Positions 53,981 through 63,620 are shown, counted from the first letter of the stretch. The stretch: DNA of 64,000 nt from Siphonodentalium dalli (GCA_032622095.1 CP136064.1:51218073-51282072), one strand, 5' to 3'. The notes: a model not told the origin generated them from the sequence alone. Numbers and translations: made by a program.

Positions 53981-55187
53981 CCCTTCATATACTAAATACT
54001 CATTGATGAGTTGATCATGCCATCAATCTCCACTCTGACTAACGCCGCGGGGAATATATTTCTTTGGTATAAACTGTTCCTTAATAATGCACTTCACTGT
54101 AGGTGAATGTCCCAATTCAAAATTGCATGCTTTTCCAAGGAATTTTGAGCCGATATCACAATAAACATTGAATTAATTACCCCGGAGAAATTCCGTAATT
54201 GTAAGCGATGCAAAGCAAAATCGCCCGCAAAGTCACTTAAAGGCACGTGCGGCCTTAATTGTCGAAAATATTCATATTTGTTCCAAACACCGTAAACAGA
54301 AAAACATTAAAACGCATACAGTTCCGTTCATATATACCATGACCATCGCGTAAACAGCATGTTATCATAAAGATTTACTATATTTTACCTAAGCAAGAGC
54401 CTGATTGTGTTACAGAAGACAGCTAATCACACACAAATGGCATAAACGCTCTTTATTCGTTCCATATCAGGAATTCACCCACAAAGAACGCTCTTTATGT
54501 TTACCATCATAATATAAACAAACACCAGAAAAGTTACTTTTTATGCTGTTGTTTACATAACAATGGTCAAACATATGACCATAACATACTTATTATGCGA
54601 TATTTCTTATTTGTATACGGACAAAGTCTATCTACATTTTGATGTTCTTTCTGTTTGTGGCGGTTTTTGACGGGTGGATATATTTTCACAGGATACCCAC
54701 CGCCAAGGCCGCACGTGCCTTTAAATCGTGCAATTTCGAGTTGGGACCTTCATCCACAGTGAATGATATTATTAAGGAACAGGTACTAACTGAGATATGT
54801 ATTCCCTGCGTTATGTTTTCAACTTTATAAGGTTCCCTGTCAAAACATCAAAAAGTTCCAAGGTTTTGTACTGGTGGAATATGATCTCTGGGAGCGTTAG
54901 CCATATTAGAGATTCATGGCATGATCTAATTGATGAGTAGTTATCACTTAGAAAATGTTCAGATAATAACTTCAACAAAACTACCATATTTTATTATATA
55001 GATCGTTTGTTGAACATATTATCTGAACATTTCCCACCTATGAATATTAATAATCCTGCTCTTGTATTAGCTCTTTTCTGTCTGTCGTCTGTTTTATTAC
55101 ATGAACACCCCTCCAAATGAACGCTATAGACCGCTCCAATACATACCGTTATAACTGAATGGGAGAATCCATTCAGTATAGAAAGGG
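53981..55187. mobile_element. family E TTAA element, long copy with nested D5
   Basis: TTAA at 53977-53980 and 55188-55191. The ends CCCTTCATATACTAAATACT and ATTCAGTATAGAAAGGG are inverse repeats. Internally, GATCATGCC near 54016 and its inverse GGCATGATC near 54919 mark a second inverted layer. D5 (54241-54720) is inserted at an inner TTAA; without it the element is about 720 bp. Parts match 18720-19080 and 58430-58770. No transposase is encoded. Confidence 0.78.
54241..54720. mobile_element. family D TTAA MITE, copy D5, nested in E
   Basis: TTAA at 54237-54240 and 54721-54724. The ends AGGCACGTGCGGCCTTAATT and AAGGCCGCACGTGCCT are nearly perfect inverse repeats, the best preserved of the five copies. 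CGCTCTTTAT is at 54447 and 54489. An unoccupied version of this insertion site is present at 19050-19053. Confidence 0.92.
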
Positions 55188-55191
55188 TTAA

Positions 55192-55641
55192 CATGCATCA
55201 AAGTGACGACGAACGCTGCAACGTGGGATTATTAGCAATCACACGCGAATGGGAGACAAAAAATGCCACCATAATTTTTTTTATGCCAATTATTCGTCAG
55301 CTTACTGTTCGGATTGATTCAGATTGACGGGATAAACATAAGCTGCTAACATGATAGTCGAGCGATATGTTAAACATACGGTAGTTTTCCCGTGGGATGA
55401 TTGGTGTCGCGTGCTGAAGTCAGCGAGTTGTGTTGAGTAATCTGGATGTTTGGTGCCGAACATCACACACACGCTGCACGCCGCGGACTTCGTAACGTAA
55501 ATGTCAGCCGGTCTGTTTTCACCACTCCCAAGTCGAAGCTATTGTTGACGGAAGGAATTAGCGCACCATGGTAATGTTAAACGTTGGGAATAATTTAATG
55601 AGTTAGAATCGCCCTGTGACTGTATAGTTCTCACGCTCAAA
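55192..55641. other. no gene recognised
   Basis: Spacer between element E and the duplicated flank of G3; no structure seen. Confidence 0.4.
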
Positions 55642-55726
55642 CTGCATTGCTCTCTATTCAATGACGATGTGGCTAGTCTAATTTGAGCACTAACTGTGCT
55701 TGGTCCAACGATATCAGGGAGGTTAA
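55642..55726 (+). repeat. left copy of an 80-85 bp direct repeat flanking G3
   Basis: CTGCATTGCTCTCTATTCAA, TGACGATGTGGCTAGT, CTTGGTCCAACGATATCAGG, ending AGGTTAA. It is identical to 56253-56332 except for five extra bases (CTAAT). Here the terminal TTAA is followed by element G3. Confidence 0.9.
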
Positions 55727-56102
55727 AGGTACTCAATCCGATAAAACTCCTCTCAATTACCATTTCAATGGCTTCGGGGGTCAAAAATATTTGATTCGAG
55801 TCGAGGAAGTCACCCATCAAAGCTCAGATTTGTTAGATATCGATTTTAGAAATCTATTAGTTTTCATTATCGGGAATTCTTTCTGGCCCAGAAGACAGTC
55901 AAAATTTCGTTATTATTACCACTTGATTATAGAGTTATCCATCCTTGTCTGTTTGAATAGAGTTTTGACGTAAAATCTCGAGCAGGTTACCAAATTGACG
56001 GCAGTTATTAGTACTCATCTCGAGCAATTAACAAATTTCAAAAATCAATATCTAATAACTCTGAGCTTTGTTTGATGGGTTCCTCGACTCGAATCATATA
56101 TT
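55727..56102. mobile_element. family G element, copy G3, right-truncated
   Basis: TTAA at 55723-55726, then AGGTACTCAATCCGATAAAA, in inverse orientation to G2. It runs to GACTCGAATCATATATTT and stops where the 40-bp tandem begins; the AGGATCCCC..GAGTACC end is missing. Confidence 0.75.
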
Positions 56103-56252
56103 TAGCATGAATCGACATGAATGAAGAATTTGCTAACTTATTTAGCATGAATCGACATGAATGAAAAGTTTGCTAACTTATCACGAATTAACATGAATGA
56201 AGAATTTGCTGACTTATTTAGCATGAATCGACATGAATGAAGAATTTGCTGA
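56101..56252. repeat. tandem repeat, about 40 bp, four units
   Basis: Units AGCATGAATCGACATGAATG plus AAGAATTTGCT(A/G)ACTTATTT begin at 56104, 56144, about 56183 (diverged) and 56220. The array joins the truncated G3 to the second copy of the 80-bp direct repeat. Confidence 0.88.
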
Positions 56253-56332
56253 CTGCATTGCTCTCTATTCAATGACGATGTGGCTAGTTTGAGCACTAAC
56301 TGTGCTTGGTCCAACGATATCAGGGAGGTTAA
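56253..56332 (+). repeat. right copy of the 80-bp direct repeat, no insertion
   Basis: Matches 55642-55726; here its terminal TTAA (56329-56332) continues into TATTGTAAGATTTCG without a G element. Confidence 0.9.
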
Positions 56333-56849
56333 TATTGTAAGATTTCGAACTTCGTCGGTTATGCACACAGACACATATAGTGTACGGTTATTTTCTACAT
56401 ATCTACTTGCCAGCGAAGTTCGTACAATTATATTTCGTTAGTTGTCAACAAGACCCGAAACGTGCCATACTAAAGCCAGCATTAAATAAGTGTCAGTGCT
56501 GGTCAGTGGTCGAAATTTGACATTCGCTAATATTTTAATTCTCGAATCAAAGCCTTCGTGGACGACGAGAGTATGACATGGCGTTCATTCAACGTGTTGT
56601 TATACTCCACACCAACAACACTATAACCGTTTGGCAATACATGGAGCGTTTGTTGCATGTCGTCCAGTTGCTAGTTGATTCGATGAGAGTATCATGCAAT
56701 ACATCTACCAAGTTACCAGGCGGACCGGCGGAATGATTATTGCCACGCCCTCAAGTAATGCGAACAAGCAGACGCACGCTCGTGTAATAATAAATCAATT
56801 GTGGTCTGATAATACTAAACCGCCACTCTTTATATATAGATACGCCGTC
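56333..56849. other. no gene recognised
   Basis: About 56715-56790 resembles 20290-20360 (ATTATTGCCACGCCCTC, GCACGCTCGTG). No exon. Confidence 0.4.
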
Positions 56850-57343
56850 AACCGATAGTATGTACAACTCCACCCATGTAAGCCGCGGTCCAGAAAACCC
56901 GGATTCGTCATATCAGGCCTAGCCTCACACAAAACCGGGTTTAGCTGGATTGTCGAATTATATGGTTTAGTTGCCGGTTTAAAGTTATAAAACATTATAT
57001 CTAAAATATGATCGCATGCAATTGACAAAAACTTATCCCCGACACATTTTACATGTATGCGCGTTTCTCGTTTAGAAATTTCCAATCAAAATATTCTCGT
57101 TGTCGTACTTATCTATTTTAGCTGTCGATAGAACGCGGCGGTCTGCATTAATCAAGTAGGATAGACAGAGACCCTATGGCTAAACCGTGGGTCTGGCTGG
57201 ACCAGGTTTAAACCAAGGATGACGAATGCGTCACTGAGTCCTGTAATCTCTGATTTAAACCACGGATCTAGCTGTTAAACATGGGTTTTAACCTATAGAG
57301 GTTTGCGAAGACCAGATTTAAACCGGAGATGACGAATCCGGCC
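56850..57343. repeat. family H repeat, copy H2, uninterrupted
   Basis: CTCCACCCATGTAAGCCGCG, GGATTCGTCATATCAGGCC, CGAATTATATGGTTTAGTTG, AACGCGGCGGTCTGCATTA, CCAGGTTTAAACCAAGGATG, GATGACGAATGCGTCACT, ending ACCGGAGATGACGAATCCGG and CC. It serves as the reference for H1, which carries an extra MITE. Confidence 0.72.
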
Positions 57344-57699
57344 ATTGGGTCTGTTCACACAAGCAGTCGTGCGACCGATATGTCGGTACAACATTAAAAT
57401 GTGTGTCGCTCAATGTGGAGACAATTATCTTCGCCAACCAACCGCCTCCTCGTGATGACCAATTTCACCATACCGACGTCTATCCCACGCAGCTGGTGCA
57501 GTTGTTCTCATCATAACAACACAAGAAAACTATAGTCAGAAATGGTAACACGCTCAAGATCATATATTATATACCCATGAATGTAATTATAGAATCTTGT
57601 TCATTTCTGTTATTTGTAATTGGCATAGCTTATCACAAACCAAAAATCAACAGTATTGACATATAATGTAAACGCCAATAAACGAAACTGAAATTCTCA
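57344..57699. other. no gene recognised
   Basis: No exon, palindrome or repeat match seen. Confidence 0.4.
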
Positions 57700-57990
57700 A
57701 CTACACCTTTTACCGGGCTCGTCCTCGGGGTCGCACTACAGCGCGTTCTCGGGGTCGCACTACAACTTTTAATGTGTCCCAATAATTAACATTCTATAAA
57801 TAGAACCCCCATGCGCTATGACAGCGCCCAGGCGAAACAAGAATTTGTACATTAGTATACACGCGGCGCGCGTAATGGCCGAGTAGATTATTAACGAAGT
57901 CCGGAAATGTCGTTAGACAAGCGAAAGGAGAATGCCTGACAGCGACTAAGCTGTGGGGGTGGTCATGCCGATGGGTGACCACCTTGGAAT
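57700..57990. repeat. GC-richer segment with 5S-like phrase and hairpin
   Basis: CTCGGGGTCGCACTACA occurs twice (57724, 57749). GGTGGTCATGCCGATGGGTG (ACCACC) at about 57957 is a hairpin with eight-base arms. CGACTAAGC..GATGGGTGACCACCTTGGAA recalls the 3' half of 5S rRNA or an LTR-type leader. The boundaries AACTACACCTTTT and AACTGCACCCCTT are similar. The class is unresolved. Confidence 0.4.
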
Positions 57991-58429
57991 TTTCAACTGC
58001 ACCCCTTCAAACAAACCGAAATGTGAAAACCGTGTCTTTTAAACTTGCCCCTTACAGTAAGGTAGTAAAACCGTGCATGATATGGTTATGTTTGCCGTGA
58101 CTATTATGTGAAGTTATGCGGGTATATATTAACTCAGTTTAGACCTCTGCCCATCATGTATCGTGTGTCATTCACTCTATGTTAGAGAAACGAATAGCAT
58201 TGACAACTTCTAAACGAATTTGGCAAATATTATTTTCATTTGGCAAAAGTAAATTTCGGCACAGCGCGGACCCTGTATGGTATATATAGGCATGAAACAC
58301 CCAATTGTTGAACATTTTGAAGAGAATTGCACGGGCGGGTCTGTCAGTGCAAGCGATTCTATCCGGGCTTGTATTCCTACATTTTTTTTAACTTATTGCC
58401 ACAGACACCATAGCAAGCACGACCACCCC
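57991..58429. other. no gene recognised
   Basis: No structure seen; the short frame starting near 58277 has no signature. Confidence 0.4.
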
Positions 58430-58770
58430 TGGATCATGTCACGAGTCTCTACTCTGACTACGCCCGTAGAAATCGTATTCCACCAGTTCAAAATCTGCAT
58501 GGGAACGTTTTTATGTTCTTGTGGGGAATTTCATAACACTGAACAGAAATAATGCAGCTAATGTATTTCTTAGTTAATATATGTTCCTAATAATGTATTT
58601 CAAAGTATGTGAAGATCCCAGCTCGAAATTGCATATTTTAGACGACTGTTGTGAGCCAATATCGCTCTGCGTCAATGCAATCATGACTTTCTCCAGGGTA
58701 ATTGATTCAACGCATGTTTATCACCGAAGCGGCTCAAAACTGGTGCATGGAATATGATCTCTGTACGGAC
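58430..58770. repeat. family E-related fragment
   Basis: GGATCATGTCACGAGTCTC, TACGCCCGTAGAAATCGTAT, CATGGGAACG, TAATGTATTTC and GAGCCAATATCGC follow the order in 18730-18990. Neither TTAA end is found. Confidence 0.55.
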
Positions 58771-59084
58771 ATAGACAGGTTATAGATTCGAGGCACGAAC
58801 TAGATCACACAAATGCCTGGAAATATACGCAGACATCCGAATATGTATAGTTTTCGACTATAATAATAACAGTACTAGTTTAATGACATAAAATGTCGAC
58901 ACGTTCGATGCCACAATAACACCAAATATATATCAACGCAATTAACAAATATGTAACAATTTACACAAAACCATGAGTATGTCAGATAAATTTGACCTTT
59001 TGAAAAATGTGGACTGTGGGTATATGCGGTTGACACGGACGCCGGCTTACACGGACCGCAGCTCATACGGACCTTTTTAGTCGA
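58771..59084. other. no gene recognised
   Basis: Spacer; no structure seen. Confidence 0.4.
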
Positions 59085-59640
59085 GTTTTTTTTCTTCTTA
59101 AAAAAATCTTGAGTTTTTCAACAAACAAAAAACACGACTTATGCTTTGGCGAGGTCGGTAGGCTGGCGGGAGGGAGGGCGTCCGGACGTGCGCGAGACCG
59201 TTAGTGCGATAACTCAAATACACGTCAACCGATTTAATTGATAGTTGGTGTTTATTTCACTTGCAACAATGTCTAGCTCGAGTTCGAAAACCAGGTTTGT
59301 CGAAACTTGTATACGAGAGTTACGGGCCTTAGTTTGTCTGTATTTAGCTATTTTGGTCGTTCTCGACCGTTAGCGCGATAACTCAAACAAACATCAACCC
59401 AATTTATTCATATTTGGTATAAGGGTATGTTGCAACAGTATCTAGCTCGAGTTCGAAAACCAGGTTTGTCCAATCTTTTTCACGAGAGTTATGGGCTTAG
59501 TTTGTCTATTTTTTTTAGCGATTTTGATCGTTCGCTAACTCATACAAATTATGACCGATTTCAACGATATTCGATATTCGGTATCTGAGACTAGGATCAC
59601 CTCTAGATGGGAGCTGTCAAATATGAACGATCTTCGATGA
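59085..59640. repeat. copy of the GTCGAGTTTTT repeat with CCGTTAGCGCGATAACTC units
   Basis: GTCGAGTTTTTTTTCTTC, AAACACGACTTATGCTTTGG and CGAGGTCGGTAGGCTGGCGG head the copy. Units with CCGTTAG(T/C)GCGATAACTC recur at about 59209 and 59369, spaced near 160 bp, plus a decayed third. Homologous to 11869-12900, with fewer units. Confidence 0.75.
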
Positions 59641-59850
59641 AAAACGTGGCCGTCAGCAGCCATCTTGGTTTTACTCTTTGCATCACTACATTCTTTGGCA
59701 CACCCTATACTACAGATCACATTTATCGGAGAGTTGTTTTTAAACTTTACAGGCTTGTTTAGGATCACGTGTAGATGGGAGCTTTCGAATCTGAACGATT
59801 TTCGACGAAAAACATGGCCGCTGGCAGCCATCTTGTTTTTACCTTAGTTA
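59585..59850. repeat. two 169-bp direct repeats with GCAGCCATCTTG
   Basis: AGGATCAC(C/G)T(C/G)TAGATGGGAG and GAACGAT(C/T)TTCGA(T/C)GAAAAAC, then GCAGCCATCTTG, occur from 59592 and 59761. GCAGCCATCTTG (59656-59667 and 59824-59835) contains the inverse YY1 core. Open frames on both strands derive from the repeat. Confidence 0.65.
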
Positions 59851-60189
59851 TGGCCCTTATTTCTGAGTTATGGTTCTTTTAATAGTTCGTCCATTTTTAG
59901 TAAATCTCGGTCGGACAGGTGCACTCTTATGGTCTTGTTTTGTGACGCGAAACCCTTGTAATGTACTTTATTTTGTTTCAAGAACATTGGGGACATTCTG
60001 TTATATCCATGTTATTTGTGATTTCACTTCAGCGGTTGTATTATCTGCTTAAAGACGGTTTCTTTGCAGTTAAGTTAGAGCATTACGATGATTAAGCTCC
60101 CTTTATTATTTAGTATTAGTTACAACTTCCATTTCAAACACACATTACATTGGCTACCATATTAGTATTGCCTAAATCATTTCTCAAAC
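59851..60189. other. no gene recognised
   Basis: Spacer before the minisatellite. The open frame starting at 60150 continues into the array, but its non-repeat part has no signature. Confidence 0.4.
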
Positions 60190-60224
60190 ACAATCAAACA
60201 TATTTCAATCATATCCCGAGGTCC

Positions 60225-61556
60225 TTATCAATCTGTGTCCGTATCATCCAGGGTCTATATCAGCCGAGTCCATATAATCCAGGGTCTACATCAGCCGAGT
60301 CCGTATCAGCCATAGTCTATATCAACCGAGTCCGTATCATCCATGGTCTATATCAGCCGAGTCCGTACCACCCAGGGTCTATATCAGCCGAGTCCGTATC
60401 AACCAGAGTCTATACCAACCAAGTCCGTATCAGCCAGGGTCCCTATCAGCCGAGTCCGTATCAGCCAGGGTCTATATCAGCCGAGTCCGTATCAGCCAGG
60501 GTCTATATCAGCCGTGTCCGTATCAGCCATGGTATATATCAGCCGAGTCCGTATCAGACAGGGTCTATATCAGCCGAGTCCGTATCAGCCAGGGTCTATA
60601 TAAACCGAGTCCGTATCAGCCAGGGTCTATATCAGCCGAGTCCGTATCAGCCAGGATCTATATCAGCCGAGTCCATATCAGCCAGGGTCTATATCAGCCG
60701 AGTCCGTATCAGCCAGGTTCTATATCAGCCGAGTCCGTATCAGACAGGGTCTATATCAGCCGAGTCCGTATCAGACAGGGTCTATATCAGCCGAGTCCGT
60801 ATCAGCCAGGGTATATATCAGCAGTCCGTATAAGCCAGGGTCTATATCAGCCGAGTCCGTATCAGCCAGGGTCTATATCAGCCTAGTCCGTATCAGCCGA
60901 GTCCGGATCAGACTGGGTATATATCAGCCGAGTCCGTATCAGCCAGGTTCTATATCGGCCGAGTCCGTATCAGCCATGGTCTATATCAGCCGAGTCCGTA
61001 TCAGCCAGGGTCTATATCAGCCGAGTCCGTATCAGCCAGGGTCTATATCAGCCGAGTCTGTATCAGCCAGGGTATGTATCAGCCGAGTCCGTATCAGCCA
61101 GAGTCTATATCAGCCGAGTCCGTATCAGACAGGGTCTATATCAGCCGAGTCCGTATCAGCCAGGGTATATATCAGCAGAGTCCGTATAAGCCAGGGTCTA
61201 TATCAGCCGAGTCCGTATCAGCCAGGGTCTATATCAGCCGAGTCCGTATCAGCCATGGTCTATATCAGCCGAGTCCGTATCAGCCAGGGTCTATATCAGC
61301 CTAGTCCGTATCAGCCGAGTCCGGATCAGACTGGGTATATATCAGCCGAGTCCGTATCAGCCATGTTCTATATCGGCCGAGTCCGTATCAGCCATGGTCT
61401 ATATCAGCCGAGTCTGTATCAGCCAGGGTATGTATCAGCCGAGTCCGTATCAGCCAGGGTCTATATCAACCGAGTCCGTATCAGCCAGGGTCTATATCAG
61501 CAGAGTCCGTATCAGGCAGGGTCTATATCAGTCGAGTCCGTATCAGCCAGGGTCTG
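60225..61556 (+). repeat. 31-bp minisatellite array, about 43 units
   Basis: The unit is TATCAGCCGAGTCCGTATCA plus GCCAGGGTCTA (31 bp). It is itself a diverged dimer of 15 and 16 bp (CTATATCAGCCGAGT and CCGTATCAGCCAGGGT). Variant units (CAGACAGGG, GCCATGGTC, TATATCGGCC, a GCCTAGTCC half unit) allow alignment of blocks: 60881 and 61299 share the GCCTAG..GGATCAGACTGGG block, as do 60951 and 61369 the TATATCGGCC unit, both 418 bp apart. Since 31 is not a multiple of three, long open frames cycle through all three frames; this is not evidence of a protein. Confidence 0.95.
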
Positions 61557-61706
61557 CAACAATCGGTGGTCCATAATAGCATGCAGGGTCCGCATGGATC
61601 AGGGTCCGATCCAGCCATGGTCCATATCAGCCGGCATTCTGGATTCATGGGTATCGGGTCGAAGAACCTTTCATCGCAACGTCTCACAAGAACAGTATAT
61701 AAACTG
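61557..61706. other. decayed minisatellite margin
   Basis: CAGGGTCCGCATGGATCAGG and GATCCAGCCATGGTCCATAT are degenerate half units linking the two arrays. Confidence 0.6.
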
Positions 61707-61947
61707 GCAGTCTGACTCAATCACAGACCCATGCAGTCTGACTCAATCACAGACCCATGCAGTCTGACTCAATCACAGACCCATGCAGTCTGACTCAATC
61801 ACAGACCCATGCAGTCTGACTCAATCACAGACCCATGCAGTCTGACTCAATCACAGACCCATGCAGTCTGACTCAATCACAGACCCATGCAGTCTGACTC
61901 AATCACAGACCCATGCAGTCTGACTCAATCACAGACCCGTGCAGTCT
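61707..61947 (+). repeat. 26-bp tandem array, nine units
   Basis: Units GCAGTCTGACTCAATCACAG plus ACCCAT are repeated nine times and are identical except for a GT in the last unit. Near-perfect identity implies recent expansion or homogenisation. Confidence 0.96.
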
Positions 61948-62644
61948 CATTTTAATTGACCAGGTCTGAGATTATCAGACTGAGAAACTGGATAAAGAAT
62001 TATCCAGAACAGACAATAAATCCTACCCATATAAGGCCGGGTTATTTGCCGGCTGGCATTTAGATACAGCAATCTATATATGATGTGTCAGAAAACAAAA
62101 GCAAAGAATTCTTATGCGATGCATATGTACTACCGCTAACAACGTGTGAAATAAACACTATATGTGGTTCCACCTGTAACGATGCTTGTAACTCGCATGT
62201 ACTTATCTCACAATAATCGATCACATACATGAATACAGGTATTGGGTATTTAACCACACACGTTAGTAGCACTGTTACATGTGGGACGACAGAAATGTTA
62301 CTTCTCGTGTCGTTAGCTTTGGTAAAGATGCATTTTATTTTATACGCATGTTACCGTTCATATTTTGGCACCATATATGTATGGTTTTCTATGACGAAAT
62401 GTCTGCAAACACTACCATGAAAACTTGCCAGTGAGCGAACGTACACTTATTCCTCATTCAAATTTAATTGGCGTAAATTGGAGCTTGAAATATATTACAA
62501 CGTCGGTTTAAAATCACTCACAGCCATACAGCTAAACAAAGAATGATAACTCTAGAATGTAAGGTATGAACTGTTGCCATTGGACCACGCATGCAATCCA
62601 ATAACCAGATATTTTTACAAACTAAATTAAACACACGCAGTTAA
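61948..62644. other. no gene recognised
   Basis: GACCAGGTCTGAGATTATCA just after the array resembles array text in inverse. No exon in the rest. Confidence 0.4.
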
Positions 62645-63133
62645 GTGGTCCTGCTAATTTGCTATGATAATGGTGGGTCCTGCTAATTTTCTATATTGCT
62701 GGTGCATGGGTCCTGCTGAATTGCTTTGATGCTGTGGGGCAAAATGATATTGTTAAGAAAAAGTACCGTTATTTTTTCCAAAATTGTCGATTTCACGGAC
62801 TTTGGTTAATCTAAACGAATCGAGGAAAGGCCATTACGATTAAAAGGCATACAAAACATATATATTGTAAACTATTTTACTAGTGGCCTTGCAAACTAAC
62901 CATAATCGAGATGTTTTTCTGTCGTTTTGCAGACAACGGCGGAGCCGTATATTAAATTATTAAAAAAATTAATCTTCTCCTGAATGTTTCATACAGACAC
63001 TGACGTTTTATCAAATCGCTCGGGTCAGGCAAACACCGCGAACATGACAACTTTATAAATTATTACAGTAATTTTTCTTAACAGCATCAGTTTGCCACAC
63101 CAGCATCATAGCAATTCGGCAGGACCCACCAGT
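62645..63133. mobile_element. element L: foldback with GGGTCCTGCTAATTTGCTAT ends
   Basis: The left side has three diverged copies of GGGTCCTGCT(A/G)AATT (62647-62750), then GATGCTGTGGGGCAAAATGA and ATTGTTAAGAAAAAGTAC. The right side (63063-63133) is the inverse: TACAGTAATTTTTCTTAACA, TTTGCCACACCAGCATCATA, GCAATTCGGCAGGACCCACC. Arms are about 70 bp; it encloses about 290 bp of AT-rich sequence without coding capacity. Confidence 0.68.
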
Positions 63134-63243
63134 AAATTAGCTTAACTACTAAACCAGGGTATGTAATCCTGTCCTAATGCGATGCTATGATTCATGCTGG
63201 CGGGGTCTATATTGATTGTGCTATATTGGTGAGTCTCTTTTAA

Positions 63244-63620
63244 CCCTTTACCCAACAGAATGCATTGGCTTAACACATATTAAAAATGATATCTTTGTCA
63301 AAGAATGTAGAAAAATATTATAAAAATTGTTAAAAAACGTGTAAGAAAAAATCATAAAATTGTTAAAGAATGTAAGAAAAAATGGTAAAAATATTTTTTT
63401 AGGCCAATGCATTCTCTTATATATGCGAGGCGACCTATGGTCGACTCGCATATATAAGAGAATGCATTGGCACAGGGCATAACTGTAACCATCACAATGT
63501 GGTCGATGAACCGGTTCCAATGATATCCATATTTGTATGGTGTTATTGAGCCAGACCGAAGATATTTTAGGCTGTTGAAGCTTTATTTGGGCGTTTTTGG
63601 CCGGTTTGTTGGGTAAAGGG
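63244..63620. mobile_element. family A TTAA MITE, copy A4, left hairpin deleted
   Basis: TTAA at 63240-63243 and 63621-63624. The left end CCCTTTACCCAACAGAA runs directly into TGCATTGGCTTAACAC, so most of hairpin 1 is missing; the join is at AGAA, present on both sides of the lost segment in A1. The linker is longer, with extra ATTGTTAAAAAACGTAAG-like units. Hairpin 2 is intact at 63403-63471. Confidence 0.88.

Noticed and set aside
39261-55973. Identical 96-residue frames at 39261-39551 (minus) and 55683-55973 (plus)
   Set aside because: Both lie within family G elements; the shared peptide reflects repeat identity, not a conserved gene.
57900-58000. 5S rRNA gene
   Set aside because: Only a partial 3'-like phrase; the 5' half and proper internal promoter are missing.
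60150-61767. Long open frames with YQPSPYQPGS-like repeats, resembling adhesive or structural proteins
   Set aside because: The 31-bp period forces frame cycling and openness without selection. There is no signal peptide, no splice sites, and unit variants include indels and stops.
60225-61947. CRISPR-like arrays
   Set aside because: Units are contiguous without unique spacers, and the genome is eukaryotic; these are minisatellites.
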